Assembly: GCA_002482405.1 (NCBI GenBank)
Contig: DLFX01000139.1
Span: forward strand, 1 to 5,633
Direction: 5' to 3'
DNA: 5,633 bases
DNA from: Firmicutes bacterium UBA7709
Lineage (GTDB): Bacteria; Bacillota_A; Clostridia; Peptostreptococcales; Anaerovoracaceae
Shown in pieces: positions 1 through 5,520 of the stretch (the stretch's first letter is position 1; the number at the start of each line of letters is the position of its first letter). Position numbers and translations under genes: made by a program. The notes beneath the pieces are model-generated. The model saw only the letters and a program-made list of their open reading frames with translations. It did not search any database and was not told the DNA's origin.

Positions 1-188
1 ATGACACCATCGAACTTCCGGCCGAGGGTTATGTGGAATATGTGGTGCAGCCCGACGATACGTTTTACAAGATCGGTCACAGGTTTAAGCTGGACTATCA
101 GCGCATCATCGCCCAGAATCCCCAGATCGAAAATCCCAATGAGATCTGGCCGGGCGAAGTCATCTATCTCATCTATCTGGGCTATTAG
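1..188 (+). CDS. C-terminal end of a LysM-domain protein (5' truncated by window edge)
   Basis: Reading frame 3 is open from the window edge to TAG at 186-188 and gives 61 residues. Residues about 13-57 match a LysM domain: it opens YVVQPDDTFYKIG, has the central helix-turn IIAQNPQIENPNEIWPGE, and closes VIYLIYLGY. LysM modules bind N-acetylglucosamine polymers such as peptidoglycan or chitin, so the protein is probably surface, spore or cell-wall associated. The usual GDT of the first turn is DDT, and the closing 'I-x-IP' is replaced by IYLIYLGY, so the domain is somewhat divergent. The catalytic or other N-terminal part lies outside the window, so the whole protein's role is unknown. An ATG-initiated frame at 1-198 overlaps it but encodes no recognisable protein; the LysM frame is the convincing one. 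Confidence 0.85.
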   Translation, partial: DTIELPAEGYVEYVVQPDDTFYKIGHRFKLDYQRIIAQNPQIENPNEIWPGEVIYLIYLGY

Positions 189-222
189 TACTCTGTAACC
201 CCTGATTTCTTACAGAGTGCTA
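186..222. terminator. Inverted repeat at the convergent ends of the LysM and GNAT genes
   Basis: ACTCTGTAA (190-198) and TTACAGAGT (210-218) are perfect 9 bp complements around an 11 nt loop. In plus-strand RNA the stem extends outward to 13 pairs (186-198 with 210-222) through one U-G wobble. The left arm begins with the TAG stop of the LysM gene, and the right arm begins with the TAA stop of the minus-strand acetyltransferase gene. The position between convergent genes suggests a shared transcript-end hairpin. No T-run follows on either strand, so it is not a classical intrinsic terminator; mRNA 3'-end stabilisation is an alternative. Confidence 0.55.
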
Positions 223-800
223 GAAACAGCCGAACGGATCGGCATCCTCCTCACCCTCTCGTCGAACTCCCGGAAGCTCGTTCGGAAAAGCGCCGTCTGG
301 TGATCCGAACTCCCGATCCGTTCAAAGCCCATTCTCTCGGAAAACCGCACGCCAGCCTCAGTCACATTGCTGGCAGCGATGGAATCGATGCATATCCCCT
401 TCTCCGCAAAGCCGCGGTAGTAATCCATCGTGGCATCCAGCAGCATCCGGAGGGCGTCGGTCTTTCTGTACTCCTTTTCCACAAGAACGCAGGAGAAAAG
501 CAGGTTCACAGAATCCCCTTCCCGCAATTCCTCCATTGAAATGAGAGCCTCCGCAGTCAGGTTTCTGTCATTGAAGGTTCCGTTGACCGTCTGATCGAAA
601 ATCTCCTGTTTCACCGGCAGTACGTCCGTAAAGCCCACGATGACCCCGTCATCCTCCAAAACAGCGCCTCCGCTGGGATTGGAAAGATACCAGCGGTAGG
701 CCTCCTCATAAGGCGTGATGTATTCCTCGGAGTAATATTTCTTTTCCATCTGCTCCATGTAAATAAAGTCATCGATGACCAGTTCGTTCTTTATATTCAT
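210..800 (-). CDS. GNAT-like N-acetyltransferase
   Basis: A 196-residue protein of probable GNAT fold, expected to transfer an acetyl group from acetyl-CoA to an amine; the substrate cannot be told from sequence. Residues about 45-63 (GAVLEDDGVIVGFTDVLPV) look like the early beta strands. Residues about 99-121 (LLFSCVLVEKEYRKTDALRMLL) look like the strand-helix of motif A. Residues about 150-163 (GVRFSERMGFERIG) resemble the motif B ending common in GNATs. The pyrophosphate-binding R/QxxGxG/A loop is degenerate here (YRKTDA), so CoA binding or activity should not be taken for granted. The start at 800 is chosen because GAGGG lies 5 nt upstream; an in-frame ATG at 818 has no good ribosome site. 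It lies 45 bp downstream of the TetR gene on the same strand, so the two are probably co-transcribed. Confidence 0.7.
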   Translation of the reverse strand: MNIKNELVIDDFIYMEQMEKKYYSEEYITPYEEAYRWYLSNPSGGAVLEDDGVIVGFTDVLPVKQEIFDQTVNGTFNDRNLTAEALISMEELREGDSVNLLFSCVLVEKEYRKTDALRMLLDATMDYYRGFAEKGICIDSIAASNVTEAGVRFSERMGFERIGSSDHQTALFRTSFREFDERVRRMPIRSAVSSTL

Positions 801-845
801 GTCTTCCCTCTTTTTCATTCTCGGCTTTTCTGGTTTGCCCGGTTC

Positions 846-1427
846 TCATTTTCCGTCCTTTATGATCTGCCTGCTCAATATGTCAAACTGTTTGTCGAGA
901 AAGTCCTCGGTTATCTCAATAATTTTGGAGGACAGCTTCAGCCCTTCCAGGAATATGACGATATGCTCCGCCAGAGCCTGTGGGTCCCCTTCCATAAATT
1001 CTTCCCTTGCCTGTCCGTAGCCGATCAACTTGGCAAAGATATTTACGGTGGAATGGAACCGCCTTTTTAAATAATCCCGCTGGTCCGGATTCGAAACGGA
1101 AAATTCGTAAACCGCGACCTCAATGCGGTTTTTATTGTAGGCAATATCGTTTTTCTGAAGCTGGAAGAATCCTTCCATAAGCTTCCTCGCGGACAGCTTC
1201 AGCGCGATCGCCTGATCAATGCTGGCTCCGGCGTCATTCTCATCCCGCTCCAGCACTTCGATAAAGATTTCCTTCGTAGATCCGAAATGCCGGTAGAGCC
1301 CGCCCCGGCTCAGGCCGCACGCCTCGCAGATGTCCTTCATGGTAACCGCGTTGAAGCCCTTTTGCGAGAATAACCCTTCCGCGGTCTGTACGATGAATTG
1401 CCTTGTCTTATCACCTTTTTCCGCCAT
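846..1427 (-). CDS. TetR/AcrR-family transcriptional regulator
   Basis: A 193-residue protein with the typical TetR layout: an N-terminal helix (TRQFIVQTAEGLFSQKGFN, about 8-26), then the DNA-binding helix-turn-helix about 28-48 (VTMKDICEACGLSRGGLYRHF) with the signature G-L-Y-x-H-F. The rest is an all-helical ligand-binding and dimerisation region. Length is normal for the family. The start at 1427 is chosen because AAAGGAG (1436-1442) lies 8 nt upstream. An in-frame ATG at 1484 is excluded because it lies upstream of the -10 element of a near-perfect promoter at 1473-1501. The gene precedes the GNAT-like gene and diverges from a PadR gene. Autorepression is likely given a palindrome in its promoter. 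The ligand is unknown. Confidence 0.93.
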   Translation of the reverse strand: MAEKGDKTRQFIVQTAEGLFSQKGFNAVTMKDICEACGLSRGGLYRHFGSTKEIFIEVLERDENDAGASIDQAIALKLSARKLMEGFFQLQKNDIAYNKNRIEVAVYEFSVSNPDQRDYLKRRFHSTVNIFAKLIGYGQAREEFMEGDPQALAEHIVIFLEGLKLSSKIIEITEDFLDKQFDILSRQIIKDGK

Positions 1428-1472
1428 TTTTCCAGCTCCTTTCATTGCGACGCACATGTCTCTTTTAAAAAA

Positions 1473-1501
1473 ATTATAGGACATTCATGTCACAATGTCA
1501 A
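1473..1501 (-). promoter_or_regulatory. Consensus sigma-A promoter of the TetR gene
   Basis: On the minus strand the -35 is TTGACA (1501-1496) and the -10 is TATAAT (1478-1473), separated by exactly 17 bp. Both hexamers are perfect matches to the vegetative consensus. Transcription would start near 1466, giving a leader of roughly 40 nt before the ATG at 1427. A promoter this strong normally needs a repressor to hold it down, in line with the operator-like palindrome in its spacer. Confidence 0.85.
1480..1491. promoter_or_regulatory. Operator-like palindrome inside the TetR promoter spacer
   Basis: GACAT-TC-ATGTC is an inverted repeat with 5 bp arms between the -35 and -10 of the TetR promoter. 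Two further ATGTC half-sites lie at 1495-1499, overlapping the -35, and 1456-1460, near the transcription start. Bound protein would occlude RNA polymerase. The TetR protein encoded just downstream is the obvious candidate; this is inference from position. Confidence 0.5.
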
Positions 1502-1546
1502 TAGTTATATAAATGGTTATATCGATTGTTTTCCTTCTGTCTGCTA

Positions 1547-1575
1547 TTGATTTCCTGCCGATTGTATGTTAAAAA
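1547..1575 (+). promoter_or_regulatory. Tentative promoter of the PadR-GH18 pair
   Basis: The best plus-strand candidate is TTGATT (1547-1552), a 17 bp spacer, then TAAAAA (1570-1575). Each hexamer matches consensus at 4 of 6 positions. It is weaker than the divergent TetR promoter. The -10 sits inside the TATGTTA palindrome, so repressor binding would block it. Other weak AT-rich -10 candidates exist in this stretch, so the exact start is uncertain. Confidence 0.35.
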
Positions 1576-1582
1576 TAACATA
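1565..1582. promoter_or_regulatory. Palindromic operator upstream of the PadR gene
   Basis: TATGTTA-AAAA-TAACATA is a perfect inverted repeat with 7 bp arms, ending 30 bp before the PadR ATG. PadR-family operators commonly have ATGT...ACAT half-sites, and this fits that general form, though with a shorter spacer than many. It is a likely autoregulatory site for the PadR protein. Confidence 0.6.
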
Positions 1583-1612
1583 TTGGTTAAAAATGACAGA
1601 AGGAGAAAGACT

Positions 1613-2155
1613 ATGAGCATTCGGTACGCTATTTTGGGACTGTTGAGCTGGAGGCCTTCCAGCGGTTATGAGCTAAAAAAGGTCTTTGAGGCTTCCCCTT
1701 ATCTTTACTGGTCGGGAAACAACAACCAGATCTATAAGGCGTTGCTGGAGCTTCAGAAAGAAGGGCTGATCTCCTGCGAGACCGTTCATCAGGACGGCGC
1801 TCCTTCAAAGAAGGTCTATTCCATAACGAAAGACGGCGCCTCGAAACTGAAGGGCTGGATCAAGACAGCCCCGGCAGCGCCGGAATTCAAAAAGCCGTTT
1901 CTCATTCAGATGGCGTGGGCCGACATGCTGAACAAAGGGGAACTGGAAGATCTTTTCGCCCGGTATGAGGCGGAGGTTGAAGCCCAGCTGGATCAGCAGA
2001 AGGAGGATTATGACCGGGAAAAATCCTGGCCGAACCGCTCTGCAAGGGAAACCTTTTTGTGGAATATGATTTCCGTCAATCTCATGACCACTTATCAGAA
2101 CGAATTAAACTGGGTTAGGAAGGTGCGCCATCAGCTGTCCCGGGTAGAAGAATAG
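1613..2155 (+). CDS. PadR-family transcriptional regulator
   Basis: A 180-residue protein with an N-terminal winged helix about 1-83: MSIRYAILGLLSWRPSSGYELK is the family's opening helix, QIYKALLELQKEGLISCE (about 39-56) is the recognition helix region, and KKVYSITKDGASKLKGWI is the wing and following helix. Residues about 95-178 are helical and charged, like the C-terminal domain (Vir_act_alpha_C type) of longer PadR proteins that form the dimer. The start at 1613 has AAGGAG (1600-1605) 7 nt upstream; reading further upstream in frame would cross the operator and lacks a ribosome site. Its stop overlaps the Shine-Dalgarno of the GH18 gene, so it probably controls that gene and itself. The inducer is unknown. 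Confidence 0.93.
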   Translation: MSIRYAILGLLSWRPSSGYELKKVFEASPYLYWSGNNNQIYKALLELQKEGLISCETVHQDGAPSKKVYSITKDGASKLKGWIKTAPAAPEFKKPFLIQMAWADMLNKGELEDLFARYEAEVEAQLDQQKEDYDREKSWPNRSARETFLWNMISVNLMTTYQNELNWVRKVRHQLSRVEE

Positions 2156-2160
2156 GAGGA
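2154..2160 (+). promoter_or_regulatory. Shine-Dalgarno of the GH18 gene overlapping the PadR stop
   Basis: AGGAGGA begins inside the TAG stop (2153-2155) of the PadR gene and lies 4 nt before the ATG at 2165. The two genes are separated by only 9 bp. This arrangement indicates one transcript and probable translational coupling. Confidence 0.85.
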
Positions 2161-2164
2161 TACG

Positions 2165-3229
2165 ATGAAAATCATCGTCGGGTATTATGCCGCCTGGACG
2201 GCCAACTCCGGCTTTACGCCGTCTCAGATCGACGCGTCGAGGCTGACCCATATCAATTACGCCTTTGCCAACATAGGGCCGGACTTGAGAATTGAATTGG
2301 GGTATCCCGATCTTGACCCCTTTAACATGAGCCAGCTCTATTCGTTAAAGCAGATCTACCCGAGTTTAAAGACTTTGATTTCCGTGGGGGGCTGGACCTG
2401 GTCGGGCCGGTTTTCCGACGCGGCCCTCACCGAAGAATCCCGGAGGATTTTTTCCGACAGTTGTGTCGATTTTATAAAGCGATACGGATTTGACGGAGTG
2501 GATGTCGACTGGGAGTTTCCGGTAAGCGGCGGGCTGCCCACAAATGTGCGGCGCCCCGAGGACCGGCGCAACTTTACGCTGCTGCTTCAGGCTCTGCGGG
2601 AAGCGCTGGATGCGCAGGGGGAGATGGACGGAGAGCATTATCTCCTCACCATTGCGGGAGGAGCCGGCAGCTATTATCCGCAGAATGTGGAACTGCCGGA
2701 GATCGCTCAATACCTGGACTTCGCAAATATCATGACCTATGATATCTACGGCACCTGGGATACCTATACCGATTTCAACGCGCCTTTATACCTGAACAGC
2801 GATATTACCAATCATTTTAAATGGAGCGTTGATTCCGCGGTCCGGGAATGGTACGCGGCAGGCTTTCCCCTCGAAGAGCTGGTGATGGGAATCCCTTTTT
2901 ACGGTTATATCTACAGCTCGGTCAACGACTTCAACTTCGGACTGTACCAACCTTTTAGCGGAGCCAATTCCATCCTTTACAGCCAGGTTGCCGCAAATTA
3001 TCTGGACGCTCCCGGTTTTACGCGATATTTCCATCCGGAATCGAAGGTTCCCTGGCTCTTCAACGGCTCTGTTTTCATCAGCTATGACGATCCGGAATCG
3101 ATCCGGTACAAGACGGACTATATCAAAGCAATGGGTCTGGCCGGAGCGATGATCTGGGAGCTCAGCGGAGATCCCAGCGACGTCCTGTTATATTATATTT
3201 ACAATGACCTGAATAACCCGGCCGTTTAA
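2165..3229 (+). CDS. Glycoside hydrolase family 18 (chitinase-like) without signal peptide
   Basis: A 354-residue GH18 TIM barrel, expected to hydrolyse beta-1,4 N-acetylglucosamine linkages (chitin, chitooligosaccharide or a peptidoglycan-type glycan). Strand beta-1 is IIVGYYAAW (3-11). The SxGG motif is SVGGW (73-77). The catalytic DxxDxDxE is D110, D113, D115 and E117, with E117 as general acid. MTYD (190-193) supplies the conserved Tyr and Asp near the substrate acetamido group. GIPFYG (242-247) and W331 in AMIWELSGD complete the family's core. All catalytic residues are present, so it should be active. The protein begins directly with beta-1: there is no signal peptide, LysM or other binding module, suggesting a cytosolic enzyme or release by lysis. 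Length fits a bare catalytic domain with a small insertion before beta-8. It follows the PadR gene in one operon. Confidence 0.93.
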   Translation: MKIIVGYYAAWTANSGFTPSQIDASRLTHINYAFANIGPDLRIELGYPDLDPFNMSQLYSLKQIYPSLKTLISVGGWTWSGRFSDAALTEESRRIFSDSCVDFIKRYGFDGVDVDWEFPVSGGLPTNVRRPEDRRNFTLLLQALREALDAQGEMDGEHYLLTIAGGAGSYYPQNVELPEIAQYLDFANIMTYDIYGTWDTYTDFNAPLYLNSDITNHFKWSVDSAVREWYAAGFPLEELVMGIPFYGYIYSSVNDFNFGLYQPFSGANSILYSQVAANYLDAPGFTRYFHPESKVPWLFNGSVFISYDDPESIRYKTDYIKAMGLAGAMIWELSGDPSDVLLYYIYNDLNNPAV

Positions 3230-3290
3230 TTGCAAACCTGAATAACCCGGCCATTTAATGCAAATCTGAATGATCCGGCAGTTTAATCGC
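3206..3290 (+). repeat. Three tandem copies of the GH18 gene's 3' end
   Basis: Units begin at 3206, 3235 and 3263 (periods 29 and 28 bp). Unit 1 is the last seven codons and stop of the GH18 gene (DLNNPAV-stop). Units 2 and 3, if read in register, would be NLNNPAI-stop and NLNDPAV-stop, but they lie after the real stop and in shifted frames, so they are not translated as part of the protein. Unit 3 also supplies the TAA stop of the convergent MATE gene (3283-3285). Unit 2 differs from unit 1 by two bases in the 24 nt coding core, and unit 3 by five. Replication slippage is the simplest origin. No hairpin with a T-run is visible here. Confidence 0.85.
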
Positions 3291-4665
3291 GGACCGGAAG
3301 CTCTTCCAGGTGATCGTGCTTTCTCTGGAGATAGCGAAGCTCCTTCACCATAAAGGTGATCGACAGCAGGGAAGCCGAAAGGTCCGACGCGGGACCCGCG
3401 ATCCAGATGCCATCCAAGCCGAAAAAATTCGGCAGGATCAAAACCAGAGGAATCAGGAACAGCACCTGCCGGGTGAGGCTGAGAAGGATCGACCGGGATG
3501 CCTTTCCCACAGACTGGAAGTAGTTCGTTATGACGACCTGGGCTCCTACGAATGGGAACATCGCCAGATAGATCCTGATCCCGCGGGTGCCGATCTCAAT
3601 CAATTCCTTATCTTTGTTAAACACGCCGATGATCTGATGGCTGAAGAGTTCCGACAGGATAAACCCAAAGATGCAAATCACCGTCGCAGCGGTTATGGCA
3701 AGCTTTAACGTCTTTTTTACCCTATCGTACTTCCTGGCCCCGTAGTTGAATCCGATGATAGGCTGCGCCCCCTGGTTGATTCCAAAGATCGGCATCAGCA
3801 GCATCATGGCGGAGCGGTTGATGACGCCCATGGCGGCCACCGCCATATCCCCTCCGTATTTCATCAGACTGCTGTTGAATACAAAGGTTACGACACTTGC
3901 CGCCACCTGAAGCAAAAACGGGGAAAGTCCGATGGACATTATCTTTTCCAGCAGATCGAACCGCACTCTGAAATTCTTTTTATAGAGCCTCAGATTATTG
4001 CGCCCCACGGTAAAGTGATACAAAATGTAAACGGAAATCAGGATCTGAGTGGTGACCGTCGCCATGGCGGATCCGATCACTCCCCAGTGAAAACCGAATA
4101 TGAAGAGCGGGTTGAGTATGCTGTTGACCCCTGCAGAAAACAGCATGGTAACCATGGAGATCACGGGCTTTCCCTCCGCACGGATAATATTGTTCAAGCC
4201 GAAGGAGAGAAACTGAAATACGGCGCCTGCCACGATCACGGCGCTGAACTGTTTCGCATATCCGAAAACGTCCGGCGTCGCTCCCAGAAATCTCAGGATA
4301 GGGTCGAGAAATAAAAGAACGATCGCGGAGAATCCGATTCCCATTATGATAGCCGTGATAAAGGCGGTCCCCAGGATCTCCTCTGCCTCATCGTGCTTCT
4401 GCTGACCCAGCTTGAGAGAAATCAGCGCGGTGGAACCGACCCCGATGAGCATGCTGAAAGCCATCTGTATGAGCATGATAGGAAAGGCGATGGTCACAGC
4501 CGTTAACGCCAGCGGGCCGACGCCCCTTCCGACGAAAATGCTGTCTACTACGTTATATAAAGCGTTCGCAATCATAGCGATGATTGCGGGTATTGAAAAC
4601 TCAAGGAGAAGTTTGCCGACAGGAAACTCTCCAAGGCGTTCTGTTTTCTGATCTAATTCGGACAT
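3283..4665 (-). CDS. MATE-family multidrug efflux transporter (MepA/DinF-like)
   Basis: A 460-residue integral membrane protein, the usual MATE length, with about twelve hydrophobic segments in two homologous halves. Characteristic stretches are IPAIIAMIANALYNVVDSIF (25-44), GRGVGPLALTAVTIAFP (46-62), FGLNNIIRAEGKP (155-167) and, in the second half, the strongly conserved INRSAMMLLMPIFGINQGAQ (282-301) followed by PIIGFNYGAR (302-311). MATE proteins export cationic drugs or metabolites using a Na+ or H+ gradient; the substrate here is unknown. The ATG at 4665 is chosen because GGAGG (4674-4678) lies 8 nt upstream; an upstream extension in frame to 4860 runs through the A-rich leader and into the divergent gene. 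It converges on the GH18 gene and diverges from the SOD gene. Confidence 0.95.
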   Translation of the reverse strand: MSELDQKTERLGEFPVGKLLLEFSIPAIIAMIANALYNVVDSIFVGRGVGPLALTAVTIAFPIMLIQMAFSMLIGVGSTALISLKLGQQKHDEAEEILGTAFITAIIMGIGFSAIVLLFLDPILRFLGATPDVFGYAKQFSAVIVAGAVFQFLSFGLNNIIRAEGKPVISMVTMLFSAGVNSILNPLFIFGFHWGVIGSAMATVTTQILISVYILYHFTVGRNNLRLYKKNFRVRFDLLEKIMSIGLSPFLLQVAASVVTFVFNSSLMKYGGDMAVAAMGVINRSAMMLLMPIFGINQGAQPIIGFNYGARKYDRVKKTLKLAITAATVICIFGFILSELFSHQIIGVFNKDKELIEIGTRGIRIYLAMFPFVGAQVVITNYFQSVGKASRSILLSLTRQVLFLIPLVLILPNFFGLDGIWIAGPASDLSASLLSITFMVKELRYLQRKHDHLEELPVRD

Positions 4666-4746
4666 TGTGTCAGCCTCCCTCAGCCGTTTGTACGTTTTTT
4701 GGTTCAATTTTTGTTTGTTTTTGCTTATTTTTTTATTGATTTCTCT

Positions 4747-4775
4747 AGTATAACATAAGAAGCCTCTTAGATGAA
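4747..4775 (-). promoter_or_regulatory. Promoter and A-rich leader of the MATE gene
   Basis: On the minus strand an extended -10, TGTTATACT (4755-4747), lies 17 bp from a weak -35, TTCATC (4775-4770). The start would be near 4740, followed by a 60-75 nt leader very rich in A (about 4690-4740) before the Shine-Dalgarno. An inverted repeat, TAAGA-AGCC-TCTTA (4756-4769), fills the spacer and could be an operator. Confidence 0.55.
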
Positions 4776-4781
4776 TACTAT
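4753..4781 (+). promoter_or_regulatory. Possible sigma-E-like promoter of the SOD gene
   Basis: ACATAAG (4753-4759), a 14 bp gap, then AATACTAT (4774-4781) resembles the mother-cell sigma-E pattern (core ATA at -35; CATACAAT-like -10, 6 of 8 matching). The start would be near 4788, about 38 nt before the ATG. No good sigma-A pair was found for this gene. The match is partial and the region AT-rich, so this is a weak call. Confidence 0.25.
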
Positions 4782-4808
4782 GCACTGATACTAATAATTT
4801 ATTTATGT

Positions 4809-4815
4809 AAGGAGG
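4809..4815 (+). promoter_or_regulatory. Shine-Dalgarno that decides the SOD start
   Basis: AAGGAGG is a full-strength site. It is 10 nt from the ATG at 4826 but only 1 nt from the in-frame TTG at 4817, so ATG 4826 is the more plausible start although its spacing is slightly long. Confidence 0.75.
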
Positions 4816-4825
4816 CTTGAACCCA

Positions 4826-5479
4826 ATGAAATGCACTATGGTTCCTCCCGGCCAGCACAAGCTCCCGCCGCTTCCCTATGATTACAACGCGCTGGAACCG
4901 GTGATCAGCAAAGAGACCCTCACCATTCATCACGACATACTCCATAAATCAGAGGTCGACGACCTGAACAGTACGGAAATGAGCCTTGTAGAAGCCCGGG
5001 CCAGGAACGATTACACCTTCATAAAATACTGGGAAAACGAACTGGCCTTTAACGGATCGGGAGACATTTTACACAGCATTTACTGGACCGTCATGGCCCC
5101 GCTCCGCATGGGAGGGCAGCCCGGGCCCAACACGATGAATCAGATCGATTGCTACTTCGGCAATTTCAACGCGTTTAAAAGTCAATTTCAAAATGCCACC
5201 GCAAAGGTGGAAGGCTGCGGGTGGGGAATTCTGACGTGGCAGCCCACGTGGAAACGGCTTGAGATCCTTCAGGCAGAGAAGCACCAAAACTTGACCCAGT
5301 GGAGCGGAATACCCCTTCTCGTCTGCGACGTGTGGGAGCACGCTTACTATCTGGATTACCAAAGCGACCGTCAAAAATATATCGAATCCTGGTGGAACCT
5401 GATCAACTGGTATGAAGTCGAAAGAAGGCTGACGCTGGCTATGAACTGCCGCGTGCCTATGACATTGATGGAGGAATGA
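4826..5479 (+). CDS. Divergent Fe/Mn-family superoxide dismutase
   Basis: A 217-residue protein of the iron/manganese SOD family, which converts superoxide to oxygen and hydrogen peroxide. The N-terminal domain starts HKLPPLPYDYNALEP (11-25). The C-terminal domain has GCGWGILTW (130-138) and DVWEHAYYL (168-176). The four metal ligands are all present: H35, H83, D168, H172 (E. coli MnSOD His26, His81, Asp167, His171). Gln154 and Gly79 align with the Gln146/Gly77 pair typical of Mn enzymes. Two second-shell positions differ: Leu39 replaces His30 and Glu43 replaces Tyr34, the substrate gateway. The N-terminal domain hairpin is shortened, and 16 residues follow the last family helix. There is no signal peptide, so it acts in the cytoplasm or, by analogy with some spore-formers, in the spore coat. 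It diverges from the MATE gene. Confidence 0.92.
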   Translation: MKCTMVPPGQHKLPPLPYDYNALEPVISKETLTIHHDILHKSEVDDLNSTEMSLVEARARNDYTFIKYWENELAFNGSGDILHSIYWTVMAPLRMGGQPGPNTMNQIDCYFGNFNAFKSQFQNATAKVEGCGWGILTWQPTWKRLEILQAEKHQNLTQWSGIPLLVCDVWEHAYYLDYQSDRQKYIESWWNLINWYEVERRLTLAMNCRVPMTLMEE

Positions 5480-5483
5480 CCCT

Positions 5484-5510
5484 GGCGCCGCGGCAACGCT
5501 TGCGGCCGCC
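5484..5510. terminator. GC-rich hairpin between the convergent SOD and downstream genes
   Basis: GGCGCCGC (5484-5491) pairs with GCGGC-C-GCC (5502-5510) as an 8 bp stem with one bulged C and a 10 nt loop; a GCAA/TTGC inner pairing is an alternative. It starts 5 bp after the SOD stop. No T-run follows directly on either strand (the nearest is TTATTT at 5521 on plus), so it may act as a weak or factor-assisted shared terminator. Confidence 0.5.
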
Positions 5511-5520
5511 CTGCTATGGG

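Larger units (their letters stand above)
4746..4793. repeat. TAGTAT/ATACTA hexamers in the MATE-SOD divergent region
   Basis: ATACTA occurs at 4775-4780 and 4788-4793 (13 bp apart), and its complement TAGTAT at 4746-4751, overlapping the MATE -10. Three copies within 48 bp of a control region may be protein-binding half-sites, but AT-rich chance cannot be excluded. Confidence 0.3.

Noticed and set aside
1..198. ATG-initiated open frame on the plus strand at the left edge
   Set aside because: It is the out-of-frame shadow of the LysM tail; its peptide is rich in Ser, Arg, Trp and Met without any domain, whereas the frame ending at 188 gives a clear LysM motif.
300..539. Plus-strand open frame of 79 codons opposite the acetyltransferase gene
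   Set aside because: It lies wholly inside the GNAT-like gene, has no Shine-Dalgarno and no recognisable domain.
775..1020. Plus-strand open frame across the GNAT-TetR junction
   Set aside because: It is antisense to two good genes, with low-complexity Ser/Phe-rich translation and no ribosome site.
2356..3034. Several open frames antisense to, or out of frame within, the GH18 gene
   Set aside because: The GH18 frame carries the complete set of catalytic motifs; the others have no domain features and are explained by its GC-rich codon use.
3206..3290. Tandem repeat as a CRISPR array
   Set aside because: Units are contiguous, with no unique spacers, and are copies of an adjacent gene's end.
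3310..4651. Plus-strand open frames opposite the MATE gene
   Set aside because: Their translations are polar and charged, as expected for the reverse complement of a membrane-protein gene; none has a ribosome site or domain.
4690..4740. T-rich tract on the plus strand as an intrinsic terminator
   Set aside because: No GC hairpin precedes it, and it lies in the 5' leader of the minus-strand MATE gene, where it is an A-rich untranslated region.
4817..4825. TTG at 4817 as the SOD start
   Set aside because: It is only 1 nt from the Shine-Dalgarno, too close for initiation; ATG at 4826 is 10 nt away.
5069..5374. Minus-strand open frame of 101 codons inside the SOD gene
   Set aside because: It is antisense to strongly conserved SOD motifs and lacks a Shine-Dalgarno.
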